Program-made: the position numbers and the translations under genes
Part shown: positions 45,308 through 56,258 of the stretch, one piece after another
How the letters are laid out: each line of letters opens with the position of its first letter
Numbering within the stretch: position 1 is the first letter of the stretch
Assembly (NCBI GenBank): GCA_023375675.1
Contig: JALQBC010000003.1
Location: 1,364,001-1,428,000 of the forward strand
Source: Cytospora piceicola
Lineage: Eukaryota > Ascomycota > Sordariomycetes > Diaporthales > Cytosporaceae
Direction: 5' to 3'
DNA length: 64,000 nucleotides
Notes under the pieces: generated by a model
The model's database searches: none
Told to the model about the DNA's origin: nothing
Seen by the model: only the letters and a program-made list of their open reading frames with translations

Positions 45308-47536
45308 AAAAGACTGTCTGCGGACATATGACGTACACGCTCAGTTGAGGGGCGGGCAGAAAGGAGGTCGGACGGGATTGAAACATGGTCTGGTATTGGC
45401 TTCGAGTAACGTAACATGATCCAAGGCCTGGTCTCGATTGTAGGATGTAGCTTGTCGGTTTTGTTTGCTACTGCAAGCTGCCTGCTTCTTGGTAATACAA
45501 CTGCAAGAAGCACACATGGGTCTCACATTAGATAGGTACCAAACATGCATGTGCGTAAACGACTTGATATCGGCGGAAGTTTCTTTTCATTCCCAATTAA
45601 GAGCCGGTTCTGGTTGCCCAGACTGGTCCGAGTATGTATGGTGATAACCTGCGAGGATGACATGACCAAAGAACCTTGGGACTAGGAGGATGCGAAAGGG
45701 GCAAGTCTTACGAAAGCGTAAAACACCACGTATACTGCGGAAAGTGCGGTGTTACCAGTCGTTGGGATACCCAAACTTGAGCCACTTATGGCAGCTAAGA
45801 TGCAACCGCCGTATCTGGTGTTCAAGTGGTGTCAATTTCCACCGAGTATTTTCGCAGGCCAAAGTCGGCAAGACTTGATGATTTCTCGTTAACGAATGAG
45901 GGGGGGGGGGATTACAGCGTAATACATATGCCCCATGTTGTCCTATCAAAACAGCAAGGTAGATGATAGAATCCCACACGTCTCCACAGTGGTAGGTGAA
46001 TTTGAAACTGTCTGAATACCATCGCTATCCGCTTCGATGCTGGGCGACCGGACACTCTGTCGGAGAGCTCGGTTCACATCTCTCCTCAACCCAAATCGAC
46101 CACGGCCCTGACCTTCAGGGTTGGGCGCCACGGGTTGCTCATTCGATGATTCCTGGCGCCGCTCCGGAGCTCTTCCTCGGGGTCTAACGGCCTTAAGTGT
46201 GTTCCTATGCATTGTCTGTATTGCTTGTGCTCTCTGGACGCCTGATCAGTGCTCAGATGTGGCCCATCTTCGCCCGGCCTCCCGCATCTCCGATACCAGA
46301 ATGCCGCAGCCAGTGAGGAGACATAGTATGCCGGTGAACACCAATGGGGGTACTAGGATAGGAACATTCTATAGAAGCACAGCATCAGGGTGTTCCTGCG
46401 TCAGCGTGACCAGGGCCCAGAACTCGGGGGCACGACCCGAGGGCTTCCAAGACGAGCCACTTCAGGGTGCCGTGGTGGGTCTGGACGGACTCTCCATCCT
46501 GCAGTTCCTCAGGCACCCGGCGCCGCAGGTTCCACGCGACGTGGCACCCGACGGCGGACGAGGAGAGGGTTATCAGACTGAGAGGAGGACGAAGGACGAT
46601 TGCCGCTGCACTTGAGGATGACGGTCGCGCTCAGGCCCATCGAGACTATGAGGCTGGCGGTGCCGTTTAAGCACCATGTCGCGGCCGGGGTGCTTGATGC
46701 GCCTCTTGGGGTGGTATGGACACCTCCCCGCGGACGTGAGAAGTGTCCAAGACGAACATGGCCGCGTGTGTGATGAAAACCGAGGAGTCCGTAAGGGAGG
46801 ACGTAGCACTTGACTTGTGACTGTGGGTGCTCGTTGAGGCTGTGCTGTGTGTTATCCAATTCCACAGGGAGTTTCCGTGCGAAGGAGACGTGGTGTATTG
46901 AGTGATGGTTGAATACATGGTATTGTAGTCTGGCCAAACATGTCCGGGAACAAACCTTTGCCTTGCCGACACTCATCATCTTCAAGTGTATGACAACTTT
47001 TGTCGGTCAACATCGCGGACGAAGAGGCAACCAAGTGTAGGTTTCTTAAGGCCGAACCTGGAAGTGAAGTACCCCTGGAAGTCTCCTGGCATATCCATCA
47101 TTCGAAAGGTGACATGGTCGAAGAACCTTGGAAGCTATGCATTATTTCTTTGTAAATTGTCTTGAAGCATGATAGGAAGAGTTCTTATAAGCGACGATCG
47201 CGAATTAATTGAATTAAGTATTTGTCTAGATAAATAGGTACTGAGTCGGGATAGTGCAGTACTTCATTTATGCTGTAAAAGCAGCTACATTTCTTGTACC
47301 GAACTAGCGGCGACCCAGGGGAAGCCTGTTTTCCCAGATCGTAGAATGCGCTACACCGTACGCGATCGATCTCCAGTAAAGCAACAGAAGTCATGACCAC
47401 CTTCCACTGCTACTCCGCTTATCGCCTAGGGATACCTCACGATGAGGTTAATTGTTAATGACTGGGATGGGTAGGTGCCTCAAGTCACGAGACAGTTCGA
47501 ATCATCACCTTCTATCACCACCAACAGTCACACACA
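45308..47536. other. Intergenic region with a possible decayed gene
   Basis: About 2.2 kb. A G tract lies near 45900. Between about 46180 and 47040 the minus strand shows fragments in different frames that read like pieces of a membrane protein (for example PILVPPLVFTGILCLLTGC), broken by stops and frame changes. It is listed separately at low confidence. The last 150 bases before 47537 are the FEX promoter and leader. Confidence 0.4.
46180..47040 (-). pseudogene. Possible remnant of a membrane-protein gene
   Basis: Reading the minus strand, different frames successively give SSVFITHAAMFVLDTSHVRG, CLNGTASLIVSMGLSATVIL, WNLRRRVPEELQDGESVQTH, KWLVLEALGS, then ALVTLTQ and, past a stop, LVPPLVFTGILCLLTGCGIL. 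Hydrophobic segments and plausible inter-domain order suggest a decayed fungal transmembrane protein. No start, no consistent splice model and no family name. Chance similarity is possible. Confidence 0.25.
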
Positions 47537-49027
47537 ATGACGAAACCGCTGTTACGCGACGGTCACGGAACGTTAGACCAGCACAACGACGACACCCACG
47601 CAGATTCGCGATCGATTGCTTCTAGCCAGACAGGCGCGGCCGACGTATCGAAGCACAAAGAGTCGCCCGGGCCACGCTCATTGCTTTCGCGCAGCAGCAA
47701 TGAGCGCAAGAGCCGCGCGTCACGTCCCTCTGTGGACTTTGGCACACCGGACGAGGTAGCTTCCGAGCGGCCTGTGCAGAACACGGACGAGGGGGCTTTC
47801 CGCCAACATAGAAGCTTGCAGTATGTGCGATCGAGGGATCAGGACCATATCACGCAGGCGGCGGCGGCAACACAATCGTCCGAGGGAAGAGATTCACTCC
47901 CAGGGGTACAAGAGCGGGAAAAGCCAGCCCAGGGGCCGAAAGCCTCGCACCTGGCCACACAAATATATACACTTTCGTACCTGATCTTGTTCTCCTTTTG
48001 GGGGACCCTTGCACGACTTGGACTTCAGTGGCTTACCGATTATCCCGGCGCTCCGGTCTTCCCCTCGGTCTGGTTCAACTTTGGAGGCAGTCTGGTATTT
48101 GGATTTCTTTCTGAGGACAGGAAGCTCTTCCGTGACGAATGGGGCACCCCGACATATGAGCAGCAGATCCAGAAGGCCAAACAAGACGAAGAGTATGGCG
48201 GTTCGGGCTCTGACCAGGCTGTTGTTGACCTCACTGCCGCGAAGAAGGCCCATCAAGCCACCAAGAAGACAATCCCACTCTACATCGGTCTCGCCACGGG
48301 GTTTTGCGGCTCATTCACATCATACTCCTCCTTCATCCGGGACATCTTCCTCGCAACGTCGAACGACCTCACCTACGGCAGTAGTACGACCGCACCCCGT
48401 AATGGCGGCTACTCGTTCATGGCACTGCTGGCCGTGATCATCATCACCATCACGGCGTCGCTGTCAGGCCTGATCGTCGGTACACACCTCGCCAGCGTGC
48501 TCGAGCCTATGACGCCCCCGCTTCCGTACCTCATCACCCGCAAGTTCACCGACCGGCTCGCCGTGTTCCTCGCCTTGGGCTGCTGGGTTGGCGCCATCCT
48601 ACTCGCAGCCATCCCGCCCGCGGGCTACTGGCGCGGCACGGCGACATTGGCCCTCGTGTTCGCGCCGGTGGGCTGCCTGTTGCGATACTATGCGTCGATG
48701 TGGCTGAACGGGCGGAACCCCGCGTTCCCGCTGGGGACCTTTGCCGTCAACGTGTTCGGCACTGCCGTCCTGGGCATGGCGTGGGACTTGCAGCATGTAC
48801 CAATCGGAGGTGTGATCGGGTGCCAGGTGCTTCAGGGGATAGAGGATGGGTTCTGTGGATGCTTGACTACGGTTTCGACGTGGGTGTCGGAGTTGGCGTC
48901 GCTCAGGACGAGACATGCCTGGATATATGGAGGGGCGAGTGTGGTGGTCAGTTATGCGGTAATGGTGGCTATAATGGGTGGTTTGCGGTGGAGTGACGGG
49001 TTTGGGGCTTTGAAGTGCGTCCACTAA
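47537..49027 (+). CDS. FEX1: Fluoride exporter (fused CrcB/FEX family)
   Basis: Single exon, 496 aa. Eukaryotic FEX proteins are two CrcB/Fluc domains fused in one chain in the plasma membrane; they expel fluoride. The first 140 residues are hydrophilic, Ser/Asp/Arg-rich and likely cytosolic. Domain 1 has ILFSFWGTLARLGLQWLT, FPSVWFNFGGSLVFGFL and the pore motif GFCGSFTSYSSF. A linker carries a charged insert (KQDEEYGGSGSD). Domain 2 repeats the pattern as LALVFAPVGCLLRYYASMWLNG, FPLGTFAVNVFGTAVLGMAWD and GFCGCLTTVSTWVSEL. The Asn of the WFNFGG / FAVNVFG strands and both G-x-C-G-x-x-T segments are present. Length and fusion fit the fungal family. Start: first ATG, close to the CACACAATG leader. 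Confidence 0.93.
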   Translation: MTKPLLRDGHGTLDQHNDDTHADSRSIASSQTGAADVSKHKESPGPRSLLSRSSNERKSRASRPSVDFGTPDEVASERPVQNTDEGAFRQHRSLQYVRSRDQDHITQAAAATQSSEGRDSLPGVQEREKPAQGPKASHLATQIYTLSYLILFSFWGTLARLGLQWLTDYPGAPVFPSVWFNFGGSLVFGFLSEDRKLFRDEWGTPTYEQQIQKAKQDEEYGGSGSDQAVVDLTAAKKAHQATKKTIPLYIGLATGFCGSFTSYSSFIRDIFLATSNDLTYGSSTTAPRNGGYSFMALLAVIIITITASLSGLIVGTHLASVLEPMTPPLPYLITRKFTDRLAVFLALGCWVGAILLAAIPPAGYWRGTATLALVFAPVGCLLRYYASMWLNGRNPAFPLGTFAVNVFGTAVLGMAWDLQHVPIGGVIGCQVLQGIEDGFCGCLTTVSTWVSELASLRTRHAWIYGGASVVVSYAVMVAIMGGLRWSDGFGALKCVH

Positions 49028-49347
49028 CAATAAGGGCGCATAAATTCCGGTGCACTGATCATAGAGCTGATGATGATATATCTATATACCTAGGTATATA
49101 ATCTATAATCCAATTGATGGTGTGAGTTGATGGTTTGCAGGGCAGCGCCGGGAGCCGGTCTGCGCTATGAGATAAAAAAGACCCCTAAGAACGACCCCTG
49201 TCGAAATTTCTTATCGATTTTGTGATAAGGAATTTTTGGACGGATAACTGCGACTTGCTTCATCAACCATCCAGGAACTTGACTTGACTTCTCTCTCTCA
49301 AACAACACCCAAATTACAACCCATAACCATAAACCAATTCCGCCAAT
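49028..49347. other. Short intergenic region FEX1 / MRT4
   Basis: 320 bases with an exact TACCTAGGTA at 49087-49096. The later half is the MRT4 promoter and a pyrimidine/A-rich leader. No gene. Confidence 0.55.
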
Positions 49348-50369
49348 ATGCCCAAGTCAAAGAGAACCAAGGTGTTCCACCTCACCCAGGTGAACAAGAA
49401 GACTCGCGAGCAGAAGGAGAAGCTGTTCCAGGAGATTCGGGAAACCGTCCCCGAGTACAAATACTGCTTCGTCCTGGGCTTCGACAACATGCGCAACAAC
49501 CATCTCAAGGATGTGCGCCGTGAGCTTAGAGACTCCAGGTATGCCTTCACACCTCGATGAGAGACCCACCCCATCTCCCCCTCACGGGCGGAGATGTCGG
49601 TCCTCTATTCTATCGAGACGAGTCAAAAAAATCCGTCGGCCCAAGACCTTCGCAAAGGCAAAACCTAGAAGCAGGCCGCTGACTTGAAAACCCGCATTTT
49701 GCAAAACACTACAGACTCTTCTTCGGCAAGACAAAACTCATGTCCCGCGCCCTGGGCCAGTCGCCCGAGGACGAGACGGCCGACGGCATCTACAAGCTCA
49801 CCAAGCACCTGTCGGGCTCCGTCGCCCTGCTCTTCACCAACCGCACCCCCGCCGAGGTCAAGTCCTACTTCGAGGGCTTCCAGCCCGTCGACTTTGCCCG
49901 CGCGGGCGCCGTCGCCACCCAGGACTTTGTCATCCCCGCCGGCGTGGTGCACGCCACGGGCGGCGCCGTCCCCGCCGAGCACGACGTGCCCCTGGGCCAC
50001 ACCATCGAGCCCGAGCTGCGGAGGCTCGGCGTGCCCACCAAGATGGTCCGGGGCAAGGTCGTCCTGGGCGAGGAGAGCGGCGAGGGCGAGGGGTACACGG
50101 TCTGCAAGGAGGGCCAGGTGCTGGACTCCAGGCAGACGAGGCTGTTGAAGCTGTTTGACCAGTGCCTGAGCGAGTTCAAGGTCAAGACCGTCGCGTGAGT
50201 ACTTCCCCTGCCCCCTCCCCCACTTTTTTCTTTCCTACCTTGGGGTTTCTTTTTTCATATCATTCGGTCGCTGACAAAGATGCACAGGTACTGGACTTCA
50301 GAGACTGGTCTGGTTACCGAGGTTGAGGAGGATGCGATGGAGGGCGTCGAGAGTGAAGATGACGAGTAA
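49348..50369 (+). CDS. MRT4: Mrt4, ribosome assembly factor (uL10/P0-like)
   Basis: Join 49348-49538, 49715-50194, 50288-50369; 250 aa; introns of 176 and 93 nt. Mrt4 is a nucleolar P0 paralogue that holds the P-stalk site of the pre-60S subunit until replaced by P0. The N-terminus [20 protein letters not shown] is characteristic; [42 protein letters not shown] continues over the first intron into [15 protein letters not shown]. Further P0-like parts are [18 protein letters not shown] and the GPTD-like inserted region. The last exon gives the acidic tail [14 protein letters not shown] and lacks the P0-specific P1/P2 binding segment and the conserved acidic end. Splice sites are GTATGC/CAG and GTGAGT/CAG, all in phase. 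Confidence 0.95.
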
Positions 50370-51201
50370 GAGGAGGGGACTCTGGTCTTGTGTTCATCTG
50401 TCTCGGGCGATACCATTGTATTGTGAATTTCGGCGTTTTGGGATGGGAAAAGAATCAAATCAAACACCCATTTACATGATAGACTATACTATACGTAGCT
50501 CAACAACAGGGCTGAAAGCGAGTAATGCTATGTCTATTGCAACAAGCCATAATGGATGCCTATATGTGTTATCTGCTTACGGGTACGCAGCCTGACGCTA
50601 TGATGTATTGTTATTCGATACACGATACAAGTTTCTACTTACGCAAGGAGTCGCTGCTGCATTCCAATGACGATCCATTTTAAGCACGCCGAACCCATCA
50701 CAACGCACAAGGTGGCAAAAAACTCGCGGTCAGTAGGATCAAGAGACCTTACCTCTGACCTTACCTCGAGACTATCGCAAATCCTCCACATACTCGACGC
50801 GTACAAAGATACAATTTTGCTACAAGGAAACATATTACCTGTTCCTAACCCTTGCTGTGTAGTCTTCCAGGTTCTTTTTGGCCGGAGATCGATCGAAGCT
50901 TTGCGGCATGTCTGATAAGATGTGCCTGAGCAGCACAACACACCTTGCAAAGCTCTCGTATTGATTTGCTGCCTTGATATTCCACCAAGTGGTCGATTGA
51001 AAAGTTGTATCCTTCATGAGCGATTGGTAGGCTTTACCTTGGTCCAGTATGTGGTCCAGTGTGACGAGGCCTTAACGAGGGGACAAAGACTTGCTTCCCT
51101 CTGCTTACCCTCGTTGTCGAAGGGAAAAGAGATATGAAGATGAGAAAAGCGAAATTAGTGGACTTAGGATACCCACCACAAGACCAGCAAATGTCTTGTC
51201 A
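50370..51201. other. Intergenic region between convergent MRT4 and U1-70K
   Basis: About 830 bases holding two 3' ends. Nothing recognisable on either strand. Confidence 0.6.
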
Positions 51202-52700
51202 TCAGTATCGTCGAAGTTTGCGTTCGCCTTCGTAACCCGAGCCTCCCTCGTATGGTCGCTTCCGGGAGTCGTCGCGGCCGTAGTCTCTGTCGCGATACCC
51301 ACCGCCGGAGGAGCTGCCGGGACCGCCGCCGTGTCGTGCGCCGATTGGCTCTGCGTTGCTTCCGGAGGCGCCGCGGTCGGTGCCACGGTAACCGCCACCG
51401 CCGCCACCGCCGAACTTGTCGTCGTCCCGTCTGCCATAGCCGCCACCGCCACCGTAGTCTCTGCGGTCACCACGGTCACCACGATCACGGTCACCACCAC
51501 GGTCACCACCACGGTCAGAACGGCCGCCAAATCCACCCCCGCCGTAGCCAGGTCCACTTGGTGCGGTGGGTGGCCCGCCATAGCCATTCTGACTGCCGAA
51601 CCCTCGGTCGCGACCACCGCCACCGAAACCTCCGCCGCCCCGGGGCCGATCGAACCCTCCTCTGAACCCTCCCCGGTCTCCTCCTCGGAAGCCACCACCT
51701 CCACGTCCGCGGAAACCACCACCGAAGCCGCCAGGGCCAGCTGGGCGCGATGGCATAGCCTTGGTGTATCCACGGCCGCCAAGTCCTCCTCCAAGGCGAC
51801 GGGGCTTCCACCCGGAAACGGTACGGCCTCGCTCGACGTCGGTCTTGATGCGGCGGCCCTTGATGCTGATTCCATCGAGTTGTTCTAGAGCAGCTAAATT
51901 ATGCGCGCGGCAAAACGCGCTTGTGTCAGTACGTCCTTACCATTGTCTGCATACCTTTGTGATGTCTGAGATGAAGGGGAAGGGGGGCCGAGACAGGCAA
52001 GCTTGAGGGCCATAGTCTCGGATGGTGCTGAGTTCGCCAGGCAGGCTCCGGTGTTGTTGACTTGGGAAGATCAATGGCAGTATTACCTCGCATGTCCTTT
52101 TCGCGCTCAAACACGATGAAGGCGTAGCCGCGGTGTGGCTTTATTTTCTTGTTTCCCTTCTCGTTGGCATGGGTGTCGCGCACAATTCTTATCTAAATGA
52201 ATGTGTCAGCTTATTGAATCAGCAATATGTGTATGGCCGAGGCGAAGCATACGCGTTCGATAGCACCAACGCGACCAAACTCTCGCTCGAGGTCTTCTTC
52301 CGTGGCATCGTAGCTGAGTCGGGAGACCATCAGGGTCTTAAACGCATCGCCACGGATGTTGGGGTCTTCCTGGGGTTTGACTGCAGCAGAACAATTAGTC
52401 TCGTACAATATGATGGTGGAGCGCGTGTGAGATCTCACAGATCGTGGAGATCTCCTCCGCCAGTTGCTCGACCGCTGCCTTCTTCTCCAGCTTCTTCCGG
52501 TCGCGCGCCTGCAGCCAACTCTCGGTAGGGACGTAGTTGTCGGCATCCTTGTACGCTGCAAGGTGAGGCAGGAACTCGGCGAGACCTCCTACGGCGGCAG
52601 TCTTGCGCTCCTCTGACGGATGATCACAAGGAGGAACCCATCGCAGGGGCGGTCGCGGCGCAAAGAGCGCGAGTAGGTTGGGAGGGAGCTTGTCGGTCAT
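51202..52700 (-). CDS. SNP1: U1 small nuclear ribonucleoprotein 70 kDa homologue
   Basis: Minus-strand exons 52700-52439, 52380-52253, 52192-52087, 51893-51202; 395 aa; introns of 58, 60 and 193 nt. U1-70K binds stem-loop I of U1 snRNA and helps define 5' splice sites. The N-terminus [24 protein letters not shown] is diagnostic. The U1-70K linker ([16 protein letters not shown]) leads to one RRM at about 96-180, with RNP2 LMVSRLSY and RNP1 RGYAFIVF, then [29 protein letters not shown]. The C-terminal 200 residues are Arg/Gly-rich with [12 protein letters not shown] repeats and end [19 protein letters not shown], replacing the SR tail of animal proteins. The donors GTGAGA, GTATGC and GTAATA fit with phase. 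It is divergent from mL43 with only 327 bp between the starts. Confidence 0.94.
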
Positions 52701-53027
52701 CTTCCAGTTGTCGCTCAGCTCAAATATGCCCACAAAGGGGGAAATCTTGCTAGTGACGCTTTGCTCTTGTCGTCGACTTGGGCAGACCGATGACGATAGA
52801 GGAAGTGGATGACTATGAAAGGGAGATTGATAGTGCGGTTTGCGACAGATTTCAATGAAGCTTGGGGCGACAGGCAAGCAAACACGGGAAACTGGAGCGC
52901 GCTAAAGGCTGTGGTGCACGGACCACCTTCCATCAATTTTTGGCTTGAGCCGCATCAAGTCCCCTGACAATGGACAAGCCGGAGTCCATCGAATGATGAA
53001 GGTCTTCCAACCCCAACCACAGATACC
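52701..53027. promoter_or_regulatory. Compact divergent promoter SNP1 / MRPL51
   Basis: The 327 bp between the two ATGs must hold both promoters and leaders. No TATA box stands out. Shared control of the two genes is possible but not shown. Confidence 0.55.
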
Positions 53028-53572
53028 ATGACGATAAGACCAGCATTAGAGGCAGTGACCAAGGGCCGTGTAAGTTTCGAACTGAACAAACGTTCCTGTC
53101 GTGTGTCCATTGTACTAATTCCTCTGACAGAACGGCGTCGGCTCCTTCGTGCTGCAATGTAGGAAGATGGACTTCCACTACTGCGACTGGGCAGGAAGCT
53201 CCAAGGGCATGAAGTACGAGACCCAGTCCTGCCGCTATTCTTTCCTTTAGCAGGCCTCGAAGCTGACAGCATCAACCTAGCTCCTTCATCCAGAAGATGC
53301 TGCCCAAGTTCGCCGCCGCACACCCCGAGATCGAGATCACCGTCTCCCCTCGGCCGACAAAGCACCCCATCGTCAACGCACATTACATCAACGGCAACAG
53401 ACGGACGATCTGTGTAAGGAACTTGCACGCCAACCAGGTACAGGGCAAGGCCGAGCTGCTGCGAGACTCGACGGGCGAGCAGAACAGGAGGACCAAGAAG
53501 CCGGTCAAGTCTTTCAACGAGAGTGTCAGAGGCATATGGTCTCCATACCACGGAAAGGGCATGACCGTTTAG
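53028..53572 (+). CDS. MRPL51: Mitochondrial large-subunit ribosomal protein mL43 (yeast Mrpl51)
   Basis: Join 53028-53069, 53131-53213, 53281-53572; 138 aa; introns of 61 and 67 nt. Belongs to the L51/S25/CI-B8 thioredoxin-like family found in the mitochondrial ribosome and complex I. Exon 1 gives MTIRPALEAVTKGR. Exon 2 continues with NGVGSFVLQCRKMDFHYCDW and AGSSKGM. Exon 3 begins at SFIQKMLPKFAAAHPEIEI, with the family pattern VSPRPTKHPIVNAHYINGN and the basic end ESVRGIWSPYHGKGMTV. Both introns have branch points of the CTAAT/CTGAC type and acceptors CAG or TAG. Length and the three-exon layout are typical. It is divergent from SNP1. The ATG at 53028 is the only candidate that gives a complete first exon. 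Confidence 0.93.
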
Positions 53573-53956
53573 AAGCGAAATTAGGAACTTTAGAAGGAGC
53601 AGAAAGTACCCGGTGTAGTGTACGAATGCGGAGAAGAGCTGGGACGTTGGACTTTAGGGATACGGGGTCTCTGGATGGGCGTACATGTTAGGCTACATAC
53701 CCGAGCTACGTTTGACGATAAAACAAAAAAGACACATTCAGGAACAGCAAACAGAACCGACAGAGTAATTCAGAAGTTGGGTTCAAATTCCAGGCTGGCT
53801 ATACTAGGTGGTGTGAGGCTTCTATCCCTCACAAGGGTGTTGGTGATCAACCCCTTTTACTGTCATGCACTACCCTCAGATATCTTCTAGGTGGGCGCAT
53901 CAGTGAGTTCAACCCCGCCCGGCTATCATGACCCCCAGGACGTCATTTTTTCAAAT
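53573..53956. other. Intergenic region between convergent MRPL51 and TPI1
   Basis: Two 3' ends. A GGTTCAAATTCC stretch near 53780 resembles a tRNA T-loop, but no cloverleaf can be built around it. Nothing else seen. Confidence 0.6.
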
Positions 53957-54925
53957 TTATAGGTTGGAGTTGATAATGTCGACGAAAGCAGGCTTCAAGC
54001 TGGCACCGCCGACCAGGAAACCATCAATATCAGCCTGCTTGCTGAGCTCCTTGCAGTTCTTCTCGCTGACACTGCCACCGTACAGGATACGGGTCTCGTT
54101 GGCAGCCTTCTCGTCAACGTTCTCCTTCAGCCACTTGCGGATAGCAGCGTGGACCTCCTGGGCCTGCTCAGTAGTGGCGACCTTGCCGGTGCCAATGGCC
54201 CAGATGGGCTCGTAGGCAACGACGATCTTGGACCAGTCAGAGCCGATCTTGGCCTGGAGGGCGGCGAGCTGCTTGGTGACGACGTCGACGGTCTTGCCGG
54301 CCTCACGCTCCTCGAGCGACTCGCCACAGCACCAGATGACGCTGATGCCACCGTCGGTGGCGAACTTGGTCTTGGAGGCAACAACCTCGTCAGACTCGTT
54401 GAGGATTGTTCGGCGCTCGCTGTGGCCCAGGATGGCCCAGGTGGCACCAGTGTCCTTCAGCTGCTCGACCGAGATCTCACCGGTGTAGGCACCGTTGGGC
54501 TTGTCGTAGACGTTCTGGGAGGCGACCTCAATCTTCTTGGTCAGGGTCTCACGAACGGTCTGCAGGTAGAGGGCTGGTGGGGCGACAACGGTCTCTGTGT
54601 GAAAACGAGCAGCGTGTTAGTTGCGTGGTGCCTGGCACGGGCATGGACATGCGCATGGGCATGAGCATGATTGTTTGCTTTGAAAACGTACCGGTCTTAG
54701 GGTCCAGGTTGGCACTGTTCAGGTTGTTGACAATCTCCTTGATGGACGAGGTCGTCCCGTTCCTAGAAAGATTGGCGATGCCATCGTCAGTGCCGGCAAC
54801 ACTCTAGTGGACAGTGGACAGTTTCTGCGGGGTTTTCGCAGAGCTTCTGAGGTCACAGACCACACTTGACGGGGACAGACAACTTACATCTTCCAGTTTC
54901 CACCGACAAAGAATGTGCGAGCCAT
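53957..54925 (-). CDS. TPI1: Triosephosphate isomerase
   Basis: Minus-strand exons 54925-54888, 54762-54692, 54594-53957; 248 aa; introns of 125 and 97 nt. Interconverts dihydroxyacetone phosphate and glyceraldehyde-3-phosphate in glycolysis, in the cytosol. The catalytic residues are all present: Lys12 in GGNWKMNG, His94 in ILGHSERR and Glu165 in VAYEPIWAIGTGK; the phosphate loop GGSVSEKN and the end DGFLVGGASLKPAFVDIINS follow. The first intron splits the Met codon after NWK. Codon use is strongly biased to C-ending codons, as in highly expressed fungal genes. On the opposite strand, long open frames (54149-54664) are only shadows. Confidence 0.97.
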
Positions 54926-56258
54926 TTTGGGCAATTGGTATCTATCTGCAAAGAAATAGGGTGGTGTTTTTTTGAAAAGAATCGGTTGGTATGAGTTTAG
55001 ATAGAGGATTTGGTATTTTATGAGGATATCTTGGTGATAGGGATAGGTAGTATGGTAGAAAGTGAAGAACGGGAAAAGTGTTTTAGTTCTCGAGTGACGA
55101 CAGAAGCTCTCTCTTTAGAGGGGCATTGAGGGGCACCACGGTAACAGACGGGACGTACCATCTGAGTGCCCCACTGCCCACTGCCCTGGCACGCCAGGGT
55201 GCATCTTCATTGATCTGGGCCCCTGTGTCGGTGGGTCGGGAGCCCAGTGGTCGGACTTGGCGTGTTCTCGTTCGATGCCACGGCTGCAGTCCGAGTCTTG
55301 GACTCTCCAGACTCCTGTGGAATTTGAAAGACGAGGTGGGAACAACACACATCACATCACTTTTCTCGGCGTACCGGATGACTTCATGTTCAATGCCTAC
55401 TCTGCCTCCTCTGGGCTCCCCTGCTCTCTCCCAATTTTCCGCGTGATGAGTGGTTCTGTGGCGTGACGTTATACAAATCCACCGAGCTCCTCCCGACCTC
55501 GCCATTTGGGAACACACAACACACAACACACAACATCCGGACTGCCTCTAGTCTACCTGCCTCTTTTAGGTACCTAGGTACCTAGGTAGCCCACTCGTGA
55601 TTCTCTGCACTTTAATTTCCGTATGTCCCTCTTCTTCGTTGCCAGAGGCCTGGCCAGATGCCATCACGTTAAGGCAAACTTTCAGTTCATCCCTTCCATG
55701 AACCTTGGAACGCCTCACGATGCGGACGACTTGAGGGGCCCGCCCAATCAGTCATCTGGAGTTTGGAATGACATGCCACCTTTCTGCGGAGTGCGCGCAT
55801 TGAATTAATGTGGGATACCCTTACCATTTATACGGTATCACCTTCACGACTTTGCTCCTCCTCGAGGTCCAACAGGAGAGACTTTTGGTCCAACATCCCC
55901 CATGACGGCTGGCTTCCCGTCATACTTATTGCTTGGAAAAAGTTCGAGTCTTCGAACGCCCTGAAGGCTCGTTGACAACACGCAATCGTACGCCTACAAA
56001 TCCCAATTTATCGGAGGGAGCCTTCAATCAGGCCGTCTGGATCACTTGTGACATCAACATCTTTCATCATTCAACCCTGCCATTCTCGCTCAATTGAGCT
56101 GTTCCTATCGAGGTCTCCGATCATTAAACATCACATGAGTAAAATTGAGTCATTAATAGTGAGCCATGAGATTGTGGCTGTTCCCGCCGCACGCCATGCC
56201 AACTCAATCCAGATTTGAAACGCAGTCCGACCGCAACGCTTGACAAATGGAATAATTT
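54926..56258. other. Intergenic region upstream of TPI1
   Basis: About 1.3 kb. Two overlapping exact TACCTAGGTA copies lie at 55571-55588. ACACA repeats lie around 55513-55534. The 150 bases before TPI1 are pyrimidine-rich on the coding strand. No gene is supported. Confidence 0.55.
55571..55588. repeat. Overlapping TACCTAGGTA palindromes
   Basis: Two copies of the 10-bp palindrome share two bases. Single exact copies elsewhere lie at 7389, 20051, 27617, 27910, 33950, 40160, 42625 and 49087. Confidence 0.85.

Noticed and set aside
53765..53800. tRNA gene suggested by a GGTTCAAATTCC stretch
   Set aside because: No matching acceptor, D or anticodon stems can be folded around it.
54149..54664. 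171-codon plus-strand frame rich in Leu, Gly and Asp
   Set aside because: Antisense of TPI1, which carries all catalytic residues on the minus strand.
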